Both the position numbers and the translations under genes were made by a program. 64,000 nucleotides of DNA from Massilistercora timonensis (GTDB lineage: Bacteria; Bacillota; Clostridia; Lachnospirales; Lachnospiraceae), in NCBI RefSeq assembly GCF_900312975.1, contig NZ_LT990039.1:1488001-1552000 (forward strand), in the 5' to 3' direction. The notes beneath the pieces were generated by a model, which ran no database searches, was not told the DNA's origin, and saw only the letters and a program-made list of their open reading frames with translations. Shown piece by piece: positions 24,656 through 34,081 of this stretch (within the stretch, counting starts at the first letter, position 1; each line of letters opens with the position of its first letter).

Positions 24656-25069
24656 TCAGCCTGCCGCCTGGAGGCGGGGGCGCTGGTTCGCCAGAAGTTT
24701 TTTGGACTCCCGGATCACCTGGTCACACATATAGTTCCCGAACATCCCGATGTGTGCCTGCTCATCGGAGAGGCAGAACTTGTCCGCCATCCAGTGATAG
24801 GCGTCCGGGCGGCTCAAGATACCCCTCAGCCAGATCTGGTCAAAGATCTGATGTGCCAGCATCCGTTTCTTACGAAGTTCCTGGTCTGCCAGCGTGCCTT
24901 TGGGGATCCGGGTTCCGGGATGGACTCCTACATAGGCGTCGCACCTGGGATAGTTGCTGCATACATAAACCTTGCCGCCATAGGACTTCTCCCCATAGAC
25001 GAAGGAAGCGTCCCGAAGGATGGCAGTGCCGCCGCAGTATGGGCAGCGGATGGATTTCTTCTGTTTCAT
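24656..25069 (-). CDS. Zinc-finger-containing protein (DUF3268-like)
   Basis: 137 residues. N-terminal zinc ribbon CPYCGGTAIL with a second pair around VCSNYPRCDAYVG. The following GVHPGTRIPKGTLAD segment is characteristic of the DUF3268 family seen on phages and conjugative elements. The function is unknown; a nucleic-acid-binding role is likely. It starts at 25069 downstream of TACGTA-type operator motifs. Confidence 0.82.
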   Translation of the reverse strand: MKQKKSIRCPYCGGTAILRDASFVYGEKSYGGKVYVCSNYPRCDAYVGVHPGTRIPKGTLADQELRKKRMLAHQIFDQIWLRGILSRPDAYHWMADKFCLSDEQAHIGMFGNYMCDQVIRESKKLLANQRPRLQAAG

Positions 25070-25090
25070 AGTCTGTTCACCTCAATTTCA

Positions 25091-25148
25091 TACGTATGGC
25101 ATAAGTACGGCATACGTTTATCATTCTTTACGTATTGCTTACTTATAG
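25091..25148. promoter_or_regulatory. TACGTA/TAAGTA operator-like cluster A
   Basis: TACGTATGGCATAAGTACG (25091-25109) matches 17 of 19 bases of the reverse-strand site at 25534-25552. A second related site, TACGTATTGCTTACTTATA, ends near 25148. The rest of the 163-bp gap to 25232 shows nothing else clear. Likely regulator-binding sites in the promoter of the gene starting at 25069. Confidence 0.55.
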
Positions 25149-25232
25149 TGTAAGGATAAAGGTGACAGATGCCCATAGGATGAGCGCCGAAACTGGTCCC
25201 AGATCCGGACCAAATGGCACTTTTCACCATTT

Positions 25233-25511
25233 TTACGGCCAGTCAGAGTAAAAAATGGCCTTGATCAGTGGAAACAGGCCGCTGTCCGTGAAGCGCTCAT
25301 AGTTGACCGGTGTGAAGAGGAATCCGGCGCAGAAGATACGCACCAGAAACAGGATCACCAGAACCTTGCAGACCAGGTACAGCCGCATGGTGCGGGGCGT
25401 CCAGGGCTTTGTGGGGCGGAACTTCCGGTACAGGATATACAGCATGGGGAGAGCGATCAGGGTGGTAAATGCCCTGTCGATCCAGCAGATGATCAGAATC
25501 AGATAACTCAT
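25233..25511 (-). CDS. Small membrane protein
   Basis: 92 residues with two hydrophobic segments (about 3-26 and 44-68) and a basic stretch between them, suggesting a cytoplasmic loop. AAAGGAGGAGC precedes ATG 25511. Typical of small membrane proteins on conjugative elements. Family not recognised. Confidence 0.7.
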   Translation of the reverse strand: MSYLILIICWIDRAFTTLIALPMLYILYRKFRPTKPWTPRTMRLYLVCKVLVILFLVRIFCAGFLFTPVNYERFTDSGLFPLIKAIFYSDWP

Positions 25512-25533
25512 GTGATGCTCCTCCTTTCGTTTT

Positions 25534-25552
25534 CTTACTTATCCCATACGTA
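25534..25552 (-). promoter_or_regulatory. TACGTA/TAAGTA operator-like site B
   Basis: On the minus strand TACGTATGGGATAAGTAAG, 17 of 19 bases as in cluster A. It lies 23 bases upstream of the small membrane protein start. Confidence 0.55.
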
Positions 25553-25573
25553 GAAGCCCCGCAAAACGCAACT

Positions 25574-25936
25574 TTACCAGTCATAGCAGGCTGCCTCCTG
25601 GAGACGCAGCAGTGCCTCCGGAAGACAGGGGGCTTCAAGCAGCCCTTCTTTTTCCAGATAGGGCCGGTACAGGGAGGTAAACTGCTCCATGGTCAATGCG
25701 CCGGCGCACTCGGTGTGCTCTGGAAGCCGGGCGAAAAGAAGCCTGGCATCCCTCATGGGGAGGACACAGGGCTTCCCCTCCGGATCCGGATGGTATAAAA
25801 AGTCCGGCTGTCTGCAATATCCCGGAGCTTTGCAGGAAACGCAGCGCACATATACGCACTGGTGCCAGTTCCCCTCACAGCAGTCCAGGAAATGGCGGAT
25901 ATGCTTGGCATCCGCCGTACAGTGGGTTCGTTCCAT
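25574..25936 (-). CDS. Cysteine-rich hypothetical protein
   Basis: 120 residues from ATG 25936, with GGAAGGTG at good spacing; a GTG at 25945 overlaps that site. Cysteines cluster as CVYVRCVSCKAPGYC, a likely metal-binding knot in the N-terminal half. Soluble. The gene is immediately downstream of the surface-protein gene. Family not recognised. Confidence 0.68.
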   Translation of the reverse strand: MERTHCTADAKHIRHFLDCCEGNWHQCVYVRCVSCKAPGYCRQPDFLYHPDPEGKPCVLPMRDARLLFARLPEHTECAGALTMEQFTSLYRPYLEKEGLLEAPCLPEALLRLQEAACYDW

Positions 25937-26003
25937 ATCTGTCACCTTCCATAGAAACAGGCGGCCCAGTAATAGGAACCGCCTGTTAGAGTCAATGTGT
26001 GGG

Positions 26004-29000
26004 TTATTGGTTATCCTTCTGTTTCCGTCTGTGCAGATACAGGACGGTCAGTGCTCCGGCAAGGACAAGAGCGCCTGCCCCGATGCCAAGGTAAAGAAGG
26101 ATGGGTGCATCATCCCCGGTCTTGACCGGATTAGAAACGGTAGGTGTTTCCGTCGGTTCTTCCGGTACTTCCGGAGGATTTTCGGAGAGATGTACGGTCT
26201 GTCCCACATCGTCAATATCCTTGTGAGAGCAGATCTCCCGCTGTGTCCCGTCTGCATCTACATAGTAGAGGGTTTCAAAGACAACCAGGGATTTTCCTGC
26301 AAGGGAGCTGCCGTCTAAGGTAAATACAACCTCTACGGAGCCGCTGCGCTCTTCCGGTGTAAATGCGGTTTCAGCCGTGACCGGATTGCCGTCAAGAAGC
26401 AGTTCTTCCCCGGTTTCCTGATCCATCAGCACGCCCTTTAAGAGATAGGATGCCCCGGGAATCAGGTTTTCATAGGAAACCGTATCCTTGATGGTTACCT
26501 CGCTGTCGGCCAGGATCTCCTGATCCCCGTCCTCCCCGTCTGTGGCAGAGGTGCCGATCTGCGGGAAGTAGATACTTTGCGGATCGGAAGAAATGTCCCT
26601 GTGGGATGCAACCACCTGATCTTTATAAAGGATCTCCTCGAAGACCACCAGGGTTTTTCCGGCCAGTGCCTCTGCATTAAAGGTAAAGGTCAGCTCGGTG
26701 GTTCCGGAAGTCTCCTCCGGGGTAAATTCTGCTTCAGTCGTTACGGGCTTGTCATCGATCAGCAGCTCTTCGCCGGTTTCCTGATCCATCAGCGTACCGC
26801 GGATTGTGAAGGTTTCCCCGGCAATGAGGTTCGTATAATCGGCTGTATCCGTAATGGGTGCTTCCGCCTTTGCAAGTCCGGTCTGGTTTCCAAGCTCCGG
26901 ATTTGCTGCAGTGGTGCTGACAGAAGGCAGAACCAGTGTCTGCTCCTGTGAAGCGAGATCTCTGTGTGAAGCGATTTCTTCCTCCCCATAATATAGGGAT
27001 TCAAAGACAACCAGTGTCTTGCCTGCCGCTTCCGTGGCGTTGAAAGTGAACTCTACATCCACGGTCCCTTCCGTGCTTTCCGGTGTAAAGGTCAACTCAG
27101 AAGTCACGGTTTCCCCGTCAATCTCCAATGCTTCCCCGGTTTCTTTATCCATCAGGATTCCCTGCAGGGTAAGCTCTTCTCCGGTGGGTACGTTGGAATA
27201 GGATACGGTATCAATGAGTGTTACCTCTTCATCTGCGTGAGCCATCTGAAGGCCGGTTTCGGAATCTTTCACCTGAGTACCGATCTCCGGGAAGAAGATG
27301 GACTGGTCCTGATCCTCGATATCGGCGTGAACAGCCATTTTCAGGTCATCCTGCCACAGTTCCTCGAAGCAGACCACGGTGGTTCCGCCAAGGCCCGTAG
27401 CGTCAAAGGTAAATTCTACTTCCACGCTGCCGGTAGATTTTTTCGCCGTAAAGGTCGTCTCTGCTGTGACCGGTTTTCCATCAATCTCAAAAGGTTCCCC
27501 GGTTTCTTTGTTCATGAGCGTGCCGACCACCCGGTATTCCACGCCTTTTTTCAGCCCTTCATACTCAACCGTATCGACAATCGTTACCTTGTCATCGGGC
27601 TTTGCCATATGGGAGCCGCTTTCTTTATCCAGTGCAGTGGTGACAATCTCCACCTTGTCATTGGTCAGCGTTCCCAGGTCGATGGTAACAGAGTCCCGGT
27701 ACACTTCCACATCAAAGGTAAGAAGATTTCGGCCTTCATTGGCTTCACAGCGCTGTTCTTCGATGGTGTAAGTATCATAGATCAGGGCGCCTTTGGAGTC
27801 ATCCGGCTCGGAGGTGCCAAACCAGATGCCGTCTTCCGCAGTCTCACCCCGGTTGGTATTGGAGGTATGTTTGTTCCACTCTGCGGATGTGCTGGCATAA
27901 CCGTTTTTATCTGTTACGATGGTATGGCTCTCGCCGGTTGTTTTGGACGTAATGGTAAACGGTACGCCTGCGAGACGGGACAGATCCCCGTCACTGACTT
28001 TAACAAGCTCCAGATCCCCACGGATGACCTGGTTTTCAATGGATGAGCCGGTTTCGGTCAGTTCCACGATCTTGCCGTCTTCCGTGATGTCAAATTCCAG
28101 GGAGATACGGCCCTCGTTCAGATACCCTTCCGGTGCTTTTGTCTCATCCACCCGGTAATGGCCGTAAGGCAGGGCATCTTTCGCAGTTGAAGCCAGCCCC
28201 TTCTCATCCGTCACAAGCGTCAGGACGATTTCCCCGTTTTCGTAGGTTTCCCCGTCCACGATCACCGGATTGGCATTTAAGCTGGTGATGGTAAATTCTG
28301 CGCCTTCCAAGGTAGCACCGCCCTGAGCGGCAGCTTCCCCGGTTTCGATGTCACGTTTCTGCACTTTGACGCCGCCCCGGATGATCTGGTTCGAGATGGA
28401 GCTGTCTTCTCCAGTCAGGTCCACCATTTCCCCGTTCTTAGAGATGGTAAACTCAGCGGAGAGGGTGCCTTCCCCTAAATAACCGGTGGGAGGCGTCACC
28501 TCGTCTACACGGTAACTGCCGTAAGGCAGAGCGTCCGCAGCACTGGAAGCCAGTCCGGAGGCATCGGTCTTGATGGTCAGGACGACTTCATCCTTCTGAT
28601 AGGTCTTCCCATCGACGACCACCGGATTATCATTCAAAGAGGTGATGGCGAACTCTGCGCCTTCCAGTGTGGCGCTGCCCTGGGGAGTGGTGCCGCCGGT
28701 TTCCAGATCCCGTTTCTGTACTTTGACACCGCCCCGGATAACAGCATCCGGTACATCCGGCGCCTGGTAAGCAGAGACAGTTTCTTCTGTGCCGCTGCTG
28801 GAAATGGGCAGAACGAACACCGTTTCATTGAGCTGGTAGCCCTCCGGTGCTTTGGTTTCCTGGATGGTCACGGTTCCAAGAGGCACGCACAGTGTTTTGC
28901 CGTCGCTTGCATAGTAGAACGCATCTCCGCTGACCTTGTATTCCTCCGTAAAAGAAATTCTTCCATCGTCTCCTGTACGGAATACCCAGGTGCGGGCAGG

Positions 29001-30020
29001 CTCACTGCCGTCTGCAGCCGGATCCGTATCGGAGATGGTGGTGTAGAACTTCACGGTAAACTCCGCATCCTTCAGGCTGGCAGCGCCCTGGGGAATGGCA
29101 TCCTTTAAGTCCGCATCCAGCTTCTGAAGCACCAGGGAGAGCGGGTTATTCTGAGGGATTTCCTTGACCTCTGCCTTCACTGTCTCATCCGAAGAAACGG
29201 TCACATCATAGGCATTGGTATCCAGGGCGTATCCCGGAGACGGAGAAAGCTCTTTGATCGTATAGCTGCCGACCTCAAGATCTCCGGATTTGGCGTAGCC
29301 ATTCTCATCGGTGGTCAGTGTCTCTACCAGGTTGCTGCCCTGATAAATGCCGTACTGGGCGCCTTTTAAGCTGTAATTGCCGTTCCCGTCAGAAACGGAG
29401 CTGTTTGCCGTGGATTTCTGGATCTCGATCCAGCCGTAGGGCTTTTCGTACCAGCATCCCGCTACGGTCTGATTGCTGTCAGATGGGATGATAAAGGCAC
29501 GGAAGGAGTCCGGTGGCGCAGGCAGGCCCTGGATCGCATTGGCGATCTCCACCGCCTTATCAATGTAGCTTTGGGGCGCACCATAAAAGGCTCCGCTTCC
29601 GGCGTCATAATTGCTGTACACATAGGAAGCCACCAGATGACCGATTACGTAGCGGTCATTTTCTGACCAGCCGCTTAAATAGGTGCCGGCGATGTTCTGC
29701 TCTTCATAGCCGTAACCGCCGGGCAGGTAGTAGAGCGCTTTGCGGAGCGCAGAGTCTTTTCCCAGCAGGTCGTACTGATAGCTGCCCGCCGCCGGCGTTT
29801 TCTTCATGGGCTGGACACAGTAGGCCGTGCCGTTGTTATCCACAGACATCTTTGTGGTGTAGTAATCGCCATAAGAGATTAATTCACCGGTCTGGAAATT
29901 AAGGGTTCCATCCGCCGCATGGGCTGTCATGGGGCTTGTGATGGCTGTCCCCGCAAGGACGATGGCTGCCATCAGGAAAGCGAAACAGCGGCGGAGGATG
30001 TGGGTTTTGATTCGTTTCAT
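26004..30020 (-). CDS. VaFE/SpaA-repeat surface-anchored protein (adhesin or pilin-like)
   Basis: 1338 residues from ATG 30020 (MKRIKTHILRR, RBS AAAAGGAGGAG). Signal peptide to about residue 36 (TAHAADG). The N-terminal domain has a TAYCVQP segment like thioester adhesin domains. Then about five SpaA/Cna-B-like domains (each with GAxFTI- or GAEFAITSL-type strands) at roughly 215-760. Then four T-Q ester/VaFE repeats at roughly 790-1230, recognised by TVxYxxL, GxLMDxETGE and VVFExLYY. The C-terminus has NPVKTGDD, one membrane helix and RRKQKDNQ, a sortase-like sorting signal. It probably promotes attachment between mating cells or to the host. It is in the transfer operon, downstream of VirB4. 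Confidence 0.9.
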   Translation of the reverse strand: MKRIKTHILRRCFAFLMAAIVLAGTAITSPMTAHAADGTLNFQTGELISYGDYYTTKMSVDNNGTAYCVQPMKKTPAAGSYQYDLLGKDSALRKALYYLPGGYGYEEQNIAGTYLSGWSENDRYVIGHLVASYVYSNYDAGSGAFYGAPQSYIDKAVEIANAIQGLPAPPDSFRAFIIPSDSNQTVAGCWYEKPYGWIEIQKSTANSSVSDGNGNYSLKGAQYGIYQGSNLVETLTTDENGYAKSGDLEVGSYTIKELSPSPGYALDTNAYDVTVSSDETVKAEVKEIPQNNPLSLVLQKLDADLKDAIPQGAASLKDAEFTVKFYTTISDTDPAADGSEPARTWVFRTGDDGRISFTEEYKVSGDAFYYASDGKTLCVPLGTVTIQETKAPEGYQLNETVFVLPISSSGTEETVSAYQAPDVPDAVIRGGVKVQKRDLETGGTTPQGSATLEGAEFAITSLNDNPVVVDGKTYQKDEVVLTIKTDASGLASSAADALPYGSYRVDEVTPPTGYLGEGTLSAEFTISKNGEMVDLTGEDSSISNQIIRGGVKVQKRDIETGEAAAQGGATLEGAEFTITSLNANPVIVDGETYENGEIVLTLVTDEKGLASTAKDALPYGHYRVDETKAPEGYLNEGRISLEFDITEDGKIVELTETGSSIENQVIRGDLELVKVSDGDLSRLAGVPFTITSKTTGESHTIVTDKNGYASTSAEWNKHTSNTNRGETAEDGIWFGTSEPDDSKGALIYDTYTIEEQRCEANEGRNLLTFDVEVYRDSVTIDLGTLTNDKVEIVTTALDKESGSHMAKPDDKVTIVDTVEYEGLKKGVEYRVVGTLMNKETGEPFEIDGKPVTAETTFTAKKSTGSVEVEFTFDATGLGGTTVVCFEELWQDDLKMAVHADIEDQDQSIFFPEIGTQVKDSETGLQMAHADEEVTLIDTVSYSNVPTGEELTLQGILMDKETGEALEIDGETVTSELTFTPESTEGTVDVEFTFNATEAAGKTLVVFESLYYGEEEIASHRDLASQEQTLVLPSVSTTAANPELGNQTGLAKAEAPITDTADYTNLIAGETFTIRGTLMDQETGEELLIDDKPVTTEAEFTPEETSGTTELTFTFNAEALAGKTLVVFEEILYKDQVVASHRDISSDPQSIYFPQIGTSATDGEDGDQEILADSEVTIKDTVSYENLIPGASYLLKGVLMDQETGEELLLDGNPVTAETAFTPEERSGSVEVVFTLDGSSLAGKSLVVFETLYYVDADGTQREICSHKDIDDVGQTVHLSENPPEVPEEPTETPTVSNPVKTGDDAPILLYLGIGAGALVLAGALTVLYLHRRKQKDNQ

Positions 30021-30109
30021 AAGTCTCCTCCTTTTCAAAAGGTACAGGGGAATGAAAAAAGGAAGTGCCTGCCCTGCATCAGACACTCCCATGGGTTGCT
30101 TTGGCATCG

Positions 30110-33100
30110 TTACCCGGCTGCTTTTTGTCTGTGCCGTTCCAGGATCTCCAGAAGTTCCTGCCGGTCTGTGGTGATCAGCTCTTTTTCCAGGGCGGATGCC
30201 TTAAATTCCACAGTAATGTTATTGTTATTCGTGGATATCAGACCATTGCCCCGCTGGAAGTGTGTAATGTTCATCACCTCCGTTTCCGAGAGATGCAGGA
30301 TCTGTTTCACCCGCTGCGCCTCTTCGTCTTCCAGGTTCAGGACAAGTTTAGTCTTGCAGTTGTTTATGATTCCCTTTCCGTACTTGCCGTCGTCCAGGGC
30401 AAAAAAGTCGTTTAAGTCCTGCGTTGCAAAGACGGCAGAACCGCCGTATCCCCGGATAATCTTGGCGATCTCCAGGACAAATTCCGCAGCCAGGCGGTTG
30501 CTGGACGCACCGATGAGCTGCCAGACCTCATCCACGAAGATGGCTTTTTCCTCCGTTCGGTTCTCCTTTGCGATATCCCAGACATAATCCAAGACGGTAA
30601 ACATGCCCACTGTCAATAGATCCCCGGTCAGCTCGGAGATATCGAGAACCGTATACTTATTGGTCAGATCCACGTTGGTTTCCTGGTTAAAAGAGGAAGC
30701 AGAGCCGTGGACCAGCCGGTTTAAGATGTGGGCCATGCGTTTCGTGTCATCGCTTTCCATCAGGATATCGTAGACATCTTCCAGGATCGGCATGGGTTTA
30801 TACCGGTCCGGATGAGCCGGATCGATCAGGGACTCGTTTTTGTGGGTGATCCCCTTTTTGGCATAGGTCTTGATCAGTGCCTCATCGAGAAGCTGCCGCT
30901 CCTCATGGGTCATGTCCGGGATGAGCAGGCTGAAGAAGATATGCAGCTTCTGGATCTTCCCGGCCAGTGCCGAGTTGTCCATGGAAGGACCGTCCAGCAG
31001 CTCATTGACGGAGTTATCCGTTTTCCGGATCTCCATGATGTTGATGCAGTTCCGGCTGGCGGGGGAAATCTGGATGAACTCCCCGCCGATATTCTTGCAG
31101 GCCCGGTAGAACTCATGCCCTTTCAGCGGCGCTATGATGAAGACTTTGATGTTCTTGCGCCGCATCCGGGTGGCAAAAAGCTGCATGGTAAAGGTTTTCC
31201 CTGCACCGGAGCAGCCCAGGATCGCCACGTTGGCATTTTTGTACTGCCTGGAATCAAAGATATCCGCAATGACAAGGCTGTTGTTGTGCTTGTTGACACC
31301 AAATAAAATCCCGTTGTCATCACAGATGGAGTAGCTGACAAAAGGATAGCAGCTTGCCGCCCCGCTGGTTAAAACGTTCCGCCTGGAAAGCTGATACAGC
31401 TTCTTATCCAGAGATGCCAGGGGCAGCGTGGATAAAAAGCCCTGCTCCTGCAGAAAGTAGCAGGTTCTCAGGTCCATGTCCTGGGAGATCAGGAGCTTTT
31501 TCATCTCCTGTACCCGCCACTGCAGTTCCTCTAAAGTAGAGGCTGTGACGGTAATGAGAAGGCTCATGTAATAGAAGTCCTCATTATTCGCCAGCCCCTG
31601 TTTTAAGAAATAACCGGAGCGGATGGCGGAATCCAGGTCGTCATAGTCGGTATTGGTATCCGAGGCGTCCTTGATCTTGGAACGGTTGATCCGGATCTGT
31701 TGTCCCAGCCGCTGCTGGATCTTATCCTTTGGCTGCCGGTGGAGGTAAAAATCCACGTCAATGCCTTCCCCGGCGTTTACCAAAAGGGACAGCCACCCCG
31801 GCACCACCCGGCTTTTGTAGCCGGATGACGGTACGTACAGATAGGAGTGGTAGACCCCGTTGATCAGCACATAGCTGGAGTGCCGGAAATCCAGGGTTTC
31901 CGGGGAGAGAAATTCACTGATGCGGATGTCCTCGTCGGGCCGGTTCTCCTTGGCGTACCGTGCCAATACGGAAGCAATGCGCTCCTGTAAGGGATGGGTG
32001 GCGCAAAGGGAGCGGTTTAAGAGGGTGTACAAAACATCCGTGGTAAACTCATCCGGATTTTCATGCTCTGTCACCTCATTGCCACACTGGTACAGAAAGG
32101 TCTTGGCTGTCTGCGCCGTCGTCTCCAGGGATTCTAAGATCTCCCGTTCCGTCACCTTCCGGTTGGCGTTAAAAGGTTCATATTCCATAACAAGGAAGAA
32201 CCGCCGGGAAACGGCCTCCCTGGAACTTAGGTTCCGGACAAACTTCAGGTAATCCTCCTGCAGCTCCCGGCACCGGGGATCCGTTTCATTTTCCAGCTCC
32301 TGTCTGGATTTCTCCAGATGCTGGTTGATGTCCGCCCGTTTGGAGATCATCTTGATCTGCAGCTTTACCGGGCTGATCTTCAGGTAGCTGATAAAGCTGT
32401 AGATGATCCCCATCTGCTCCCTGGCACTTCGGAGCAGGAAGTTGATGGGCTCGACTTCCAGGATCTTTACATACCGGCCATCTGTTGTGTAAATGACACC
32501 GTGGGCAATCTTTTCAATCGGAAGATAGTCCTCTATGGCCTGTAGCTTCCGTTTCTTTTTCCTGCCGGAAGACTGGGATGCTGTCTGACGGGATTTTGAA
32601 GCACTTTTTTGTACAGCCTTATCATCCTGCGTCTCCTTTGCCTTTCGGGCCTCTGCCTTGCGGGCCGCTTTCGTCTGCCGTGCAGCAAGGCGGGCGTCCT
32701 GCGCAGCCTGTTTCTTTTCCGCACGGAGCTTTTCCTTCTCCGCCCGCTCTTCCCGGCGCTTTGCTATCTTTGCGCATTTCTGCTCATAGGCTAACTGCCG
32801 GATATCTTCTCTGGCCTGCCTGCGGATGCCCCGCCGGGTGGAGGTATCGAAGGATTTATGCTCACGAACCTTTGGCTCCCGTTTCTTTTTCCGTTTCGTT
32901 TTCCCAGAAGGAGTGGGGGAAGGGGAGCCGGACAGATCCTGCTGGGGCGCCTCTTTCGTGGGAGGGGCATCGTCCTGCTGACCGGTCCCCTCAAAAGGGG
33001 GAGAATCCTCCAAAGAGCCCTTTTTCGTTTTCTTCCGCCGTTCCCGTTTGGCAGGCTTTTTTGCTTCTTTCGTGCCAGGCTGCTTCTGCCGTTTCTTCTT

Positions 33101-33418
33101 TGGCTCCGGCATTGCGTCAGAGCGGTAAACCACCCGCCGGTTCTTCAAAAAGCGAAGGGCGTTCATAAGGAAAGCAGTGATGCTCTCTCCGCCGATCCCG
33201 ATGAGGGATACCATGGCCGCCGGAAGGGCAGTCATGCACAGGATGATGATGCGGGTAGTCAGGGAAAACGGCAGGTGGACCACCGGCACCCCGATCAGCA
33301 GGGCGAAAATAATGGCTTCAATGGCATTGCGGATGTCAAAGGTGCCGTTTAAGATCTTGCCCTTTTCGATGAAGTTTGGCGGGATAAAGGAGGTCCGCTG
33401 CTCATCCGGATTGCTCAT
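30110..33418 (-). CDS. PrgI-VirB4 fusion conjugation ATPase (CD1110-like)
   Basis: 1102 residues. The N-terminal 100 are a PrgI-like membrane region with two segments (about 30-50 and 52-80). A linker of nearly 200 residues, extremely rich in Lys/Arg/Ala/Glu, follows. The VirB4 motor starts near 295 (IEKIAHGVIYTTDGRYVKILEVEPINFL contains its beginning). Walker A GCSGAGKTFTMQ near 734, Walker B KAIFVDEVWQLIG near 958, then the RGYGGSAVFATQDL segment. VirB4 powers assembly of the mating channel. The ATG overlaps the stop of the preceding gene. Fusion of PrgI to VirB4 is known in the CD1110-type family. Confidence 0.93.
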   Translation of the reverse strand: MSNPDEQRTSFIPPNFIEKGKILNGTFDIRNAIEAIIFALLIGVPVVHLPFSLTTRIIILCMTALPAAMVSLIGIGGESITAFLMNALRFLKNRRVVYRSDAMPEPKKKRQKQPGTKEAKKPAKRERRKKTKKGSLEDSPPFEGTGQQDDAPPTKEAPQQDLSGSPSPTPSGKTKRKKKREPKVREHKSFDTSTRRGIRRQAREDIRQLAYEQKCAKIAKRREERAEKEKLRAEKKQAAQDARLAARQTKAARKAEARKAKETQDDKAVQKSASKSRQTASQSSGRKKKRKLQAIEDYLPIEKIAHGVIYTTDGRYVKILEVEPINFLLRSAREQMGIIYSFISYLKISPVKLQIKMISKRADINQHLEKSRQELENETDPRCRELQEDYLKFVRNLSSREAVSRRFFLVMEYEPFNANRKVTEREILESLETTAQTAKTFLYQCGNEVTEHENPDEFTTDVLYTLLNRSLCATHPLQERIASVLARYAKENRPDEDIRISEFLSPETLDFRHSSYVLINGVYHSYLYVPSSGYKSRVVPGWLSLLVNAGEGIDVDFYLHRQPKDKIQQRLGQQIRINRSKIKDASDTNTDYDDLDSAIRSGYFLKQGLANNEDFYYMSLLITVTASTLEELQWRVQEMKKLLISQDMDLRTCYFLQEQGFLSTLPLASLDKKLYQLSRRNVLTSGAASCYPFVSYSICDDNGILFGVNKHNNSLVIADIFDSRQYKNANVAILGCSGAGKTFTMQLFATRMRRKNIKVFIIAPLKGHEFYRACKNIGGEFIQISPASRNCINIMEIRKTDNSVNELLDGPSMDNSALAGKIQKLHIFFSLLIPDMTHEERQLLDEALIKTYAKKGITHKNESLIDPAHPDRYKPMPILEDVYDILMESDDTKRMAHILNRLVHGSASSFNQETNVDLTNKYTVLDISELTGDLLTVGMFTVLDYVWDIAKENRTEEKAIFVDEVWQLIGASSNRLAAEFVLEIAKIIRGYGGSAVFATQDLNDFFALDDGKYGKGIINNCKTKLVLNLEDEEAQRVKQILHLSETEVMNITHFQRGNGLISTNNNNITVEFKASALEKELITTDRQELLEILERHRQKAAG

Positions 33419-34071
33419 GGCAGCACCTCCTCTCCGTCCTGGGTGTTCTGTGCGGGATCCGCAGCATTTTCGGAAGCTCCGCTTTGCGTAGTTCCCGTTT
33501 CTTCTGTCCCGGTATCCGGTGCAGATGATTCCGGTGCGGTCACATCCGCATAGCCGCCTTCCTGGCGCTGCTCCACTTCACTGCTGGAGACAGAAGGAAG
33601 GGTATCCACTACCGGTTTTTCATAGGTTTTTCCAGATGTCCCCAGCACCGTCCGCTCCTCTCCAAAAGAAAAAGCACCCGTCATGGTGTCATAGAACACT
33701 GGAAGGGTGCTGTCATCGGACAGGAGAAAATGCAGTTCAACTGTGGTGGTATCCGGATACCCGGTTTCATCCGGCAGATATTCTGCCGATGTAATGTCTG
33801 TCCGCCCGATAAGAGTAAGATATAGCGGAAACTGCTCCTTTAGGGATGCAGTCTGGGCGGAGGAGAAGAACTGGCTCAGTTCTTCAAAGGATAAAAAGTC
33901 CATCTCGGTCAGCTCCTCTGGCTGTGTTGTCTCTTCCTGGGTGGCGGCCTCTTCCTGTGCCTCTGGATCCGGTGTTTCCTTTTGTTCCCGGAGCTTGGAG
34001 GGAAGAAAGATGGCGACCAATAGGAGAAAGAGCATCAGGAGGATGGACAGGATCAGTTTTAATCTGCTCAT
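33415..34071 (-). CDS. Membrane-anchored hypothetical transfer protein
   Basis: 218 residues from ATG 34071 (MSRLKLIL, RBS GAGGAGC). One membrane segment at about 3-22, then an acidic Glu/Thr linker, a globular domain of about 110 residues (YLTLIGRTDITSAEYL, then VELHFLLSDDS), and a Ser/Thr/Glu-rich tail. It probably sits outside the membrane next to the channel. It overlaps VirB4 in ATGA fashion. No firm family. Confidence 0.75.
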   Translation of the reverse strand: MSRLKLILSILLMLFLLLVAIFLPSKLREQKETPDPEAQEEAATQEETTQPEELTEMDFLSFEELSQFFSSAQTASLKEQFPLYLTLIGRTDITSAEYLPDETGYPDTTTVELHFLLSDDSTLPVFYDTMTGAFSFGEERTVLGTSGKTYEKPVVDTLPSVSSSEVEQRQEGGYADVTAPESSAPDTGTEETGTTQSGASENAADPAQNTQDGEEVLP

Positions 34072-34081
34072 AAGTGCTCCT

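Noticed and set aside
26004-30020. Repeats in the surface-protein gene as mobile or recombination repeats
   Set aside because: They encode paralogous SpaA and VaFE domains and have diverged as protein repeats normally do.
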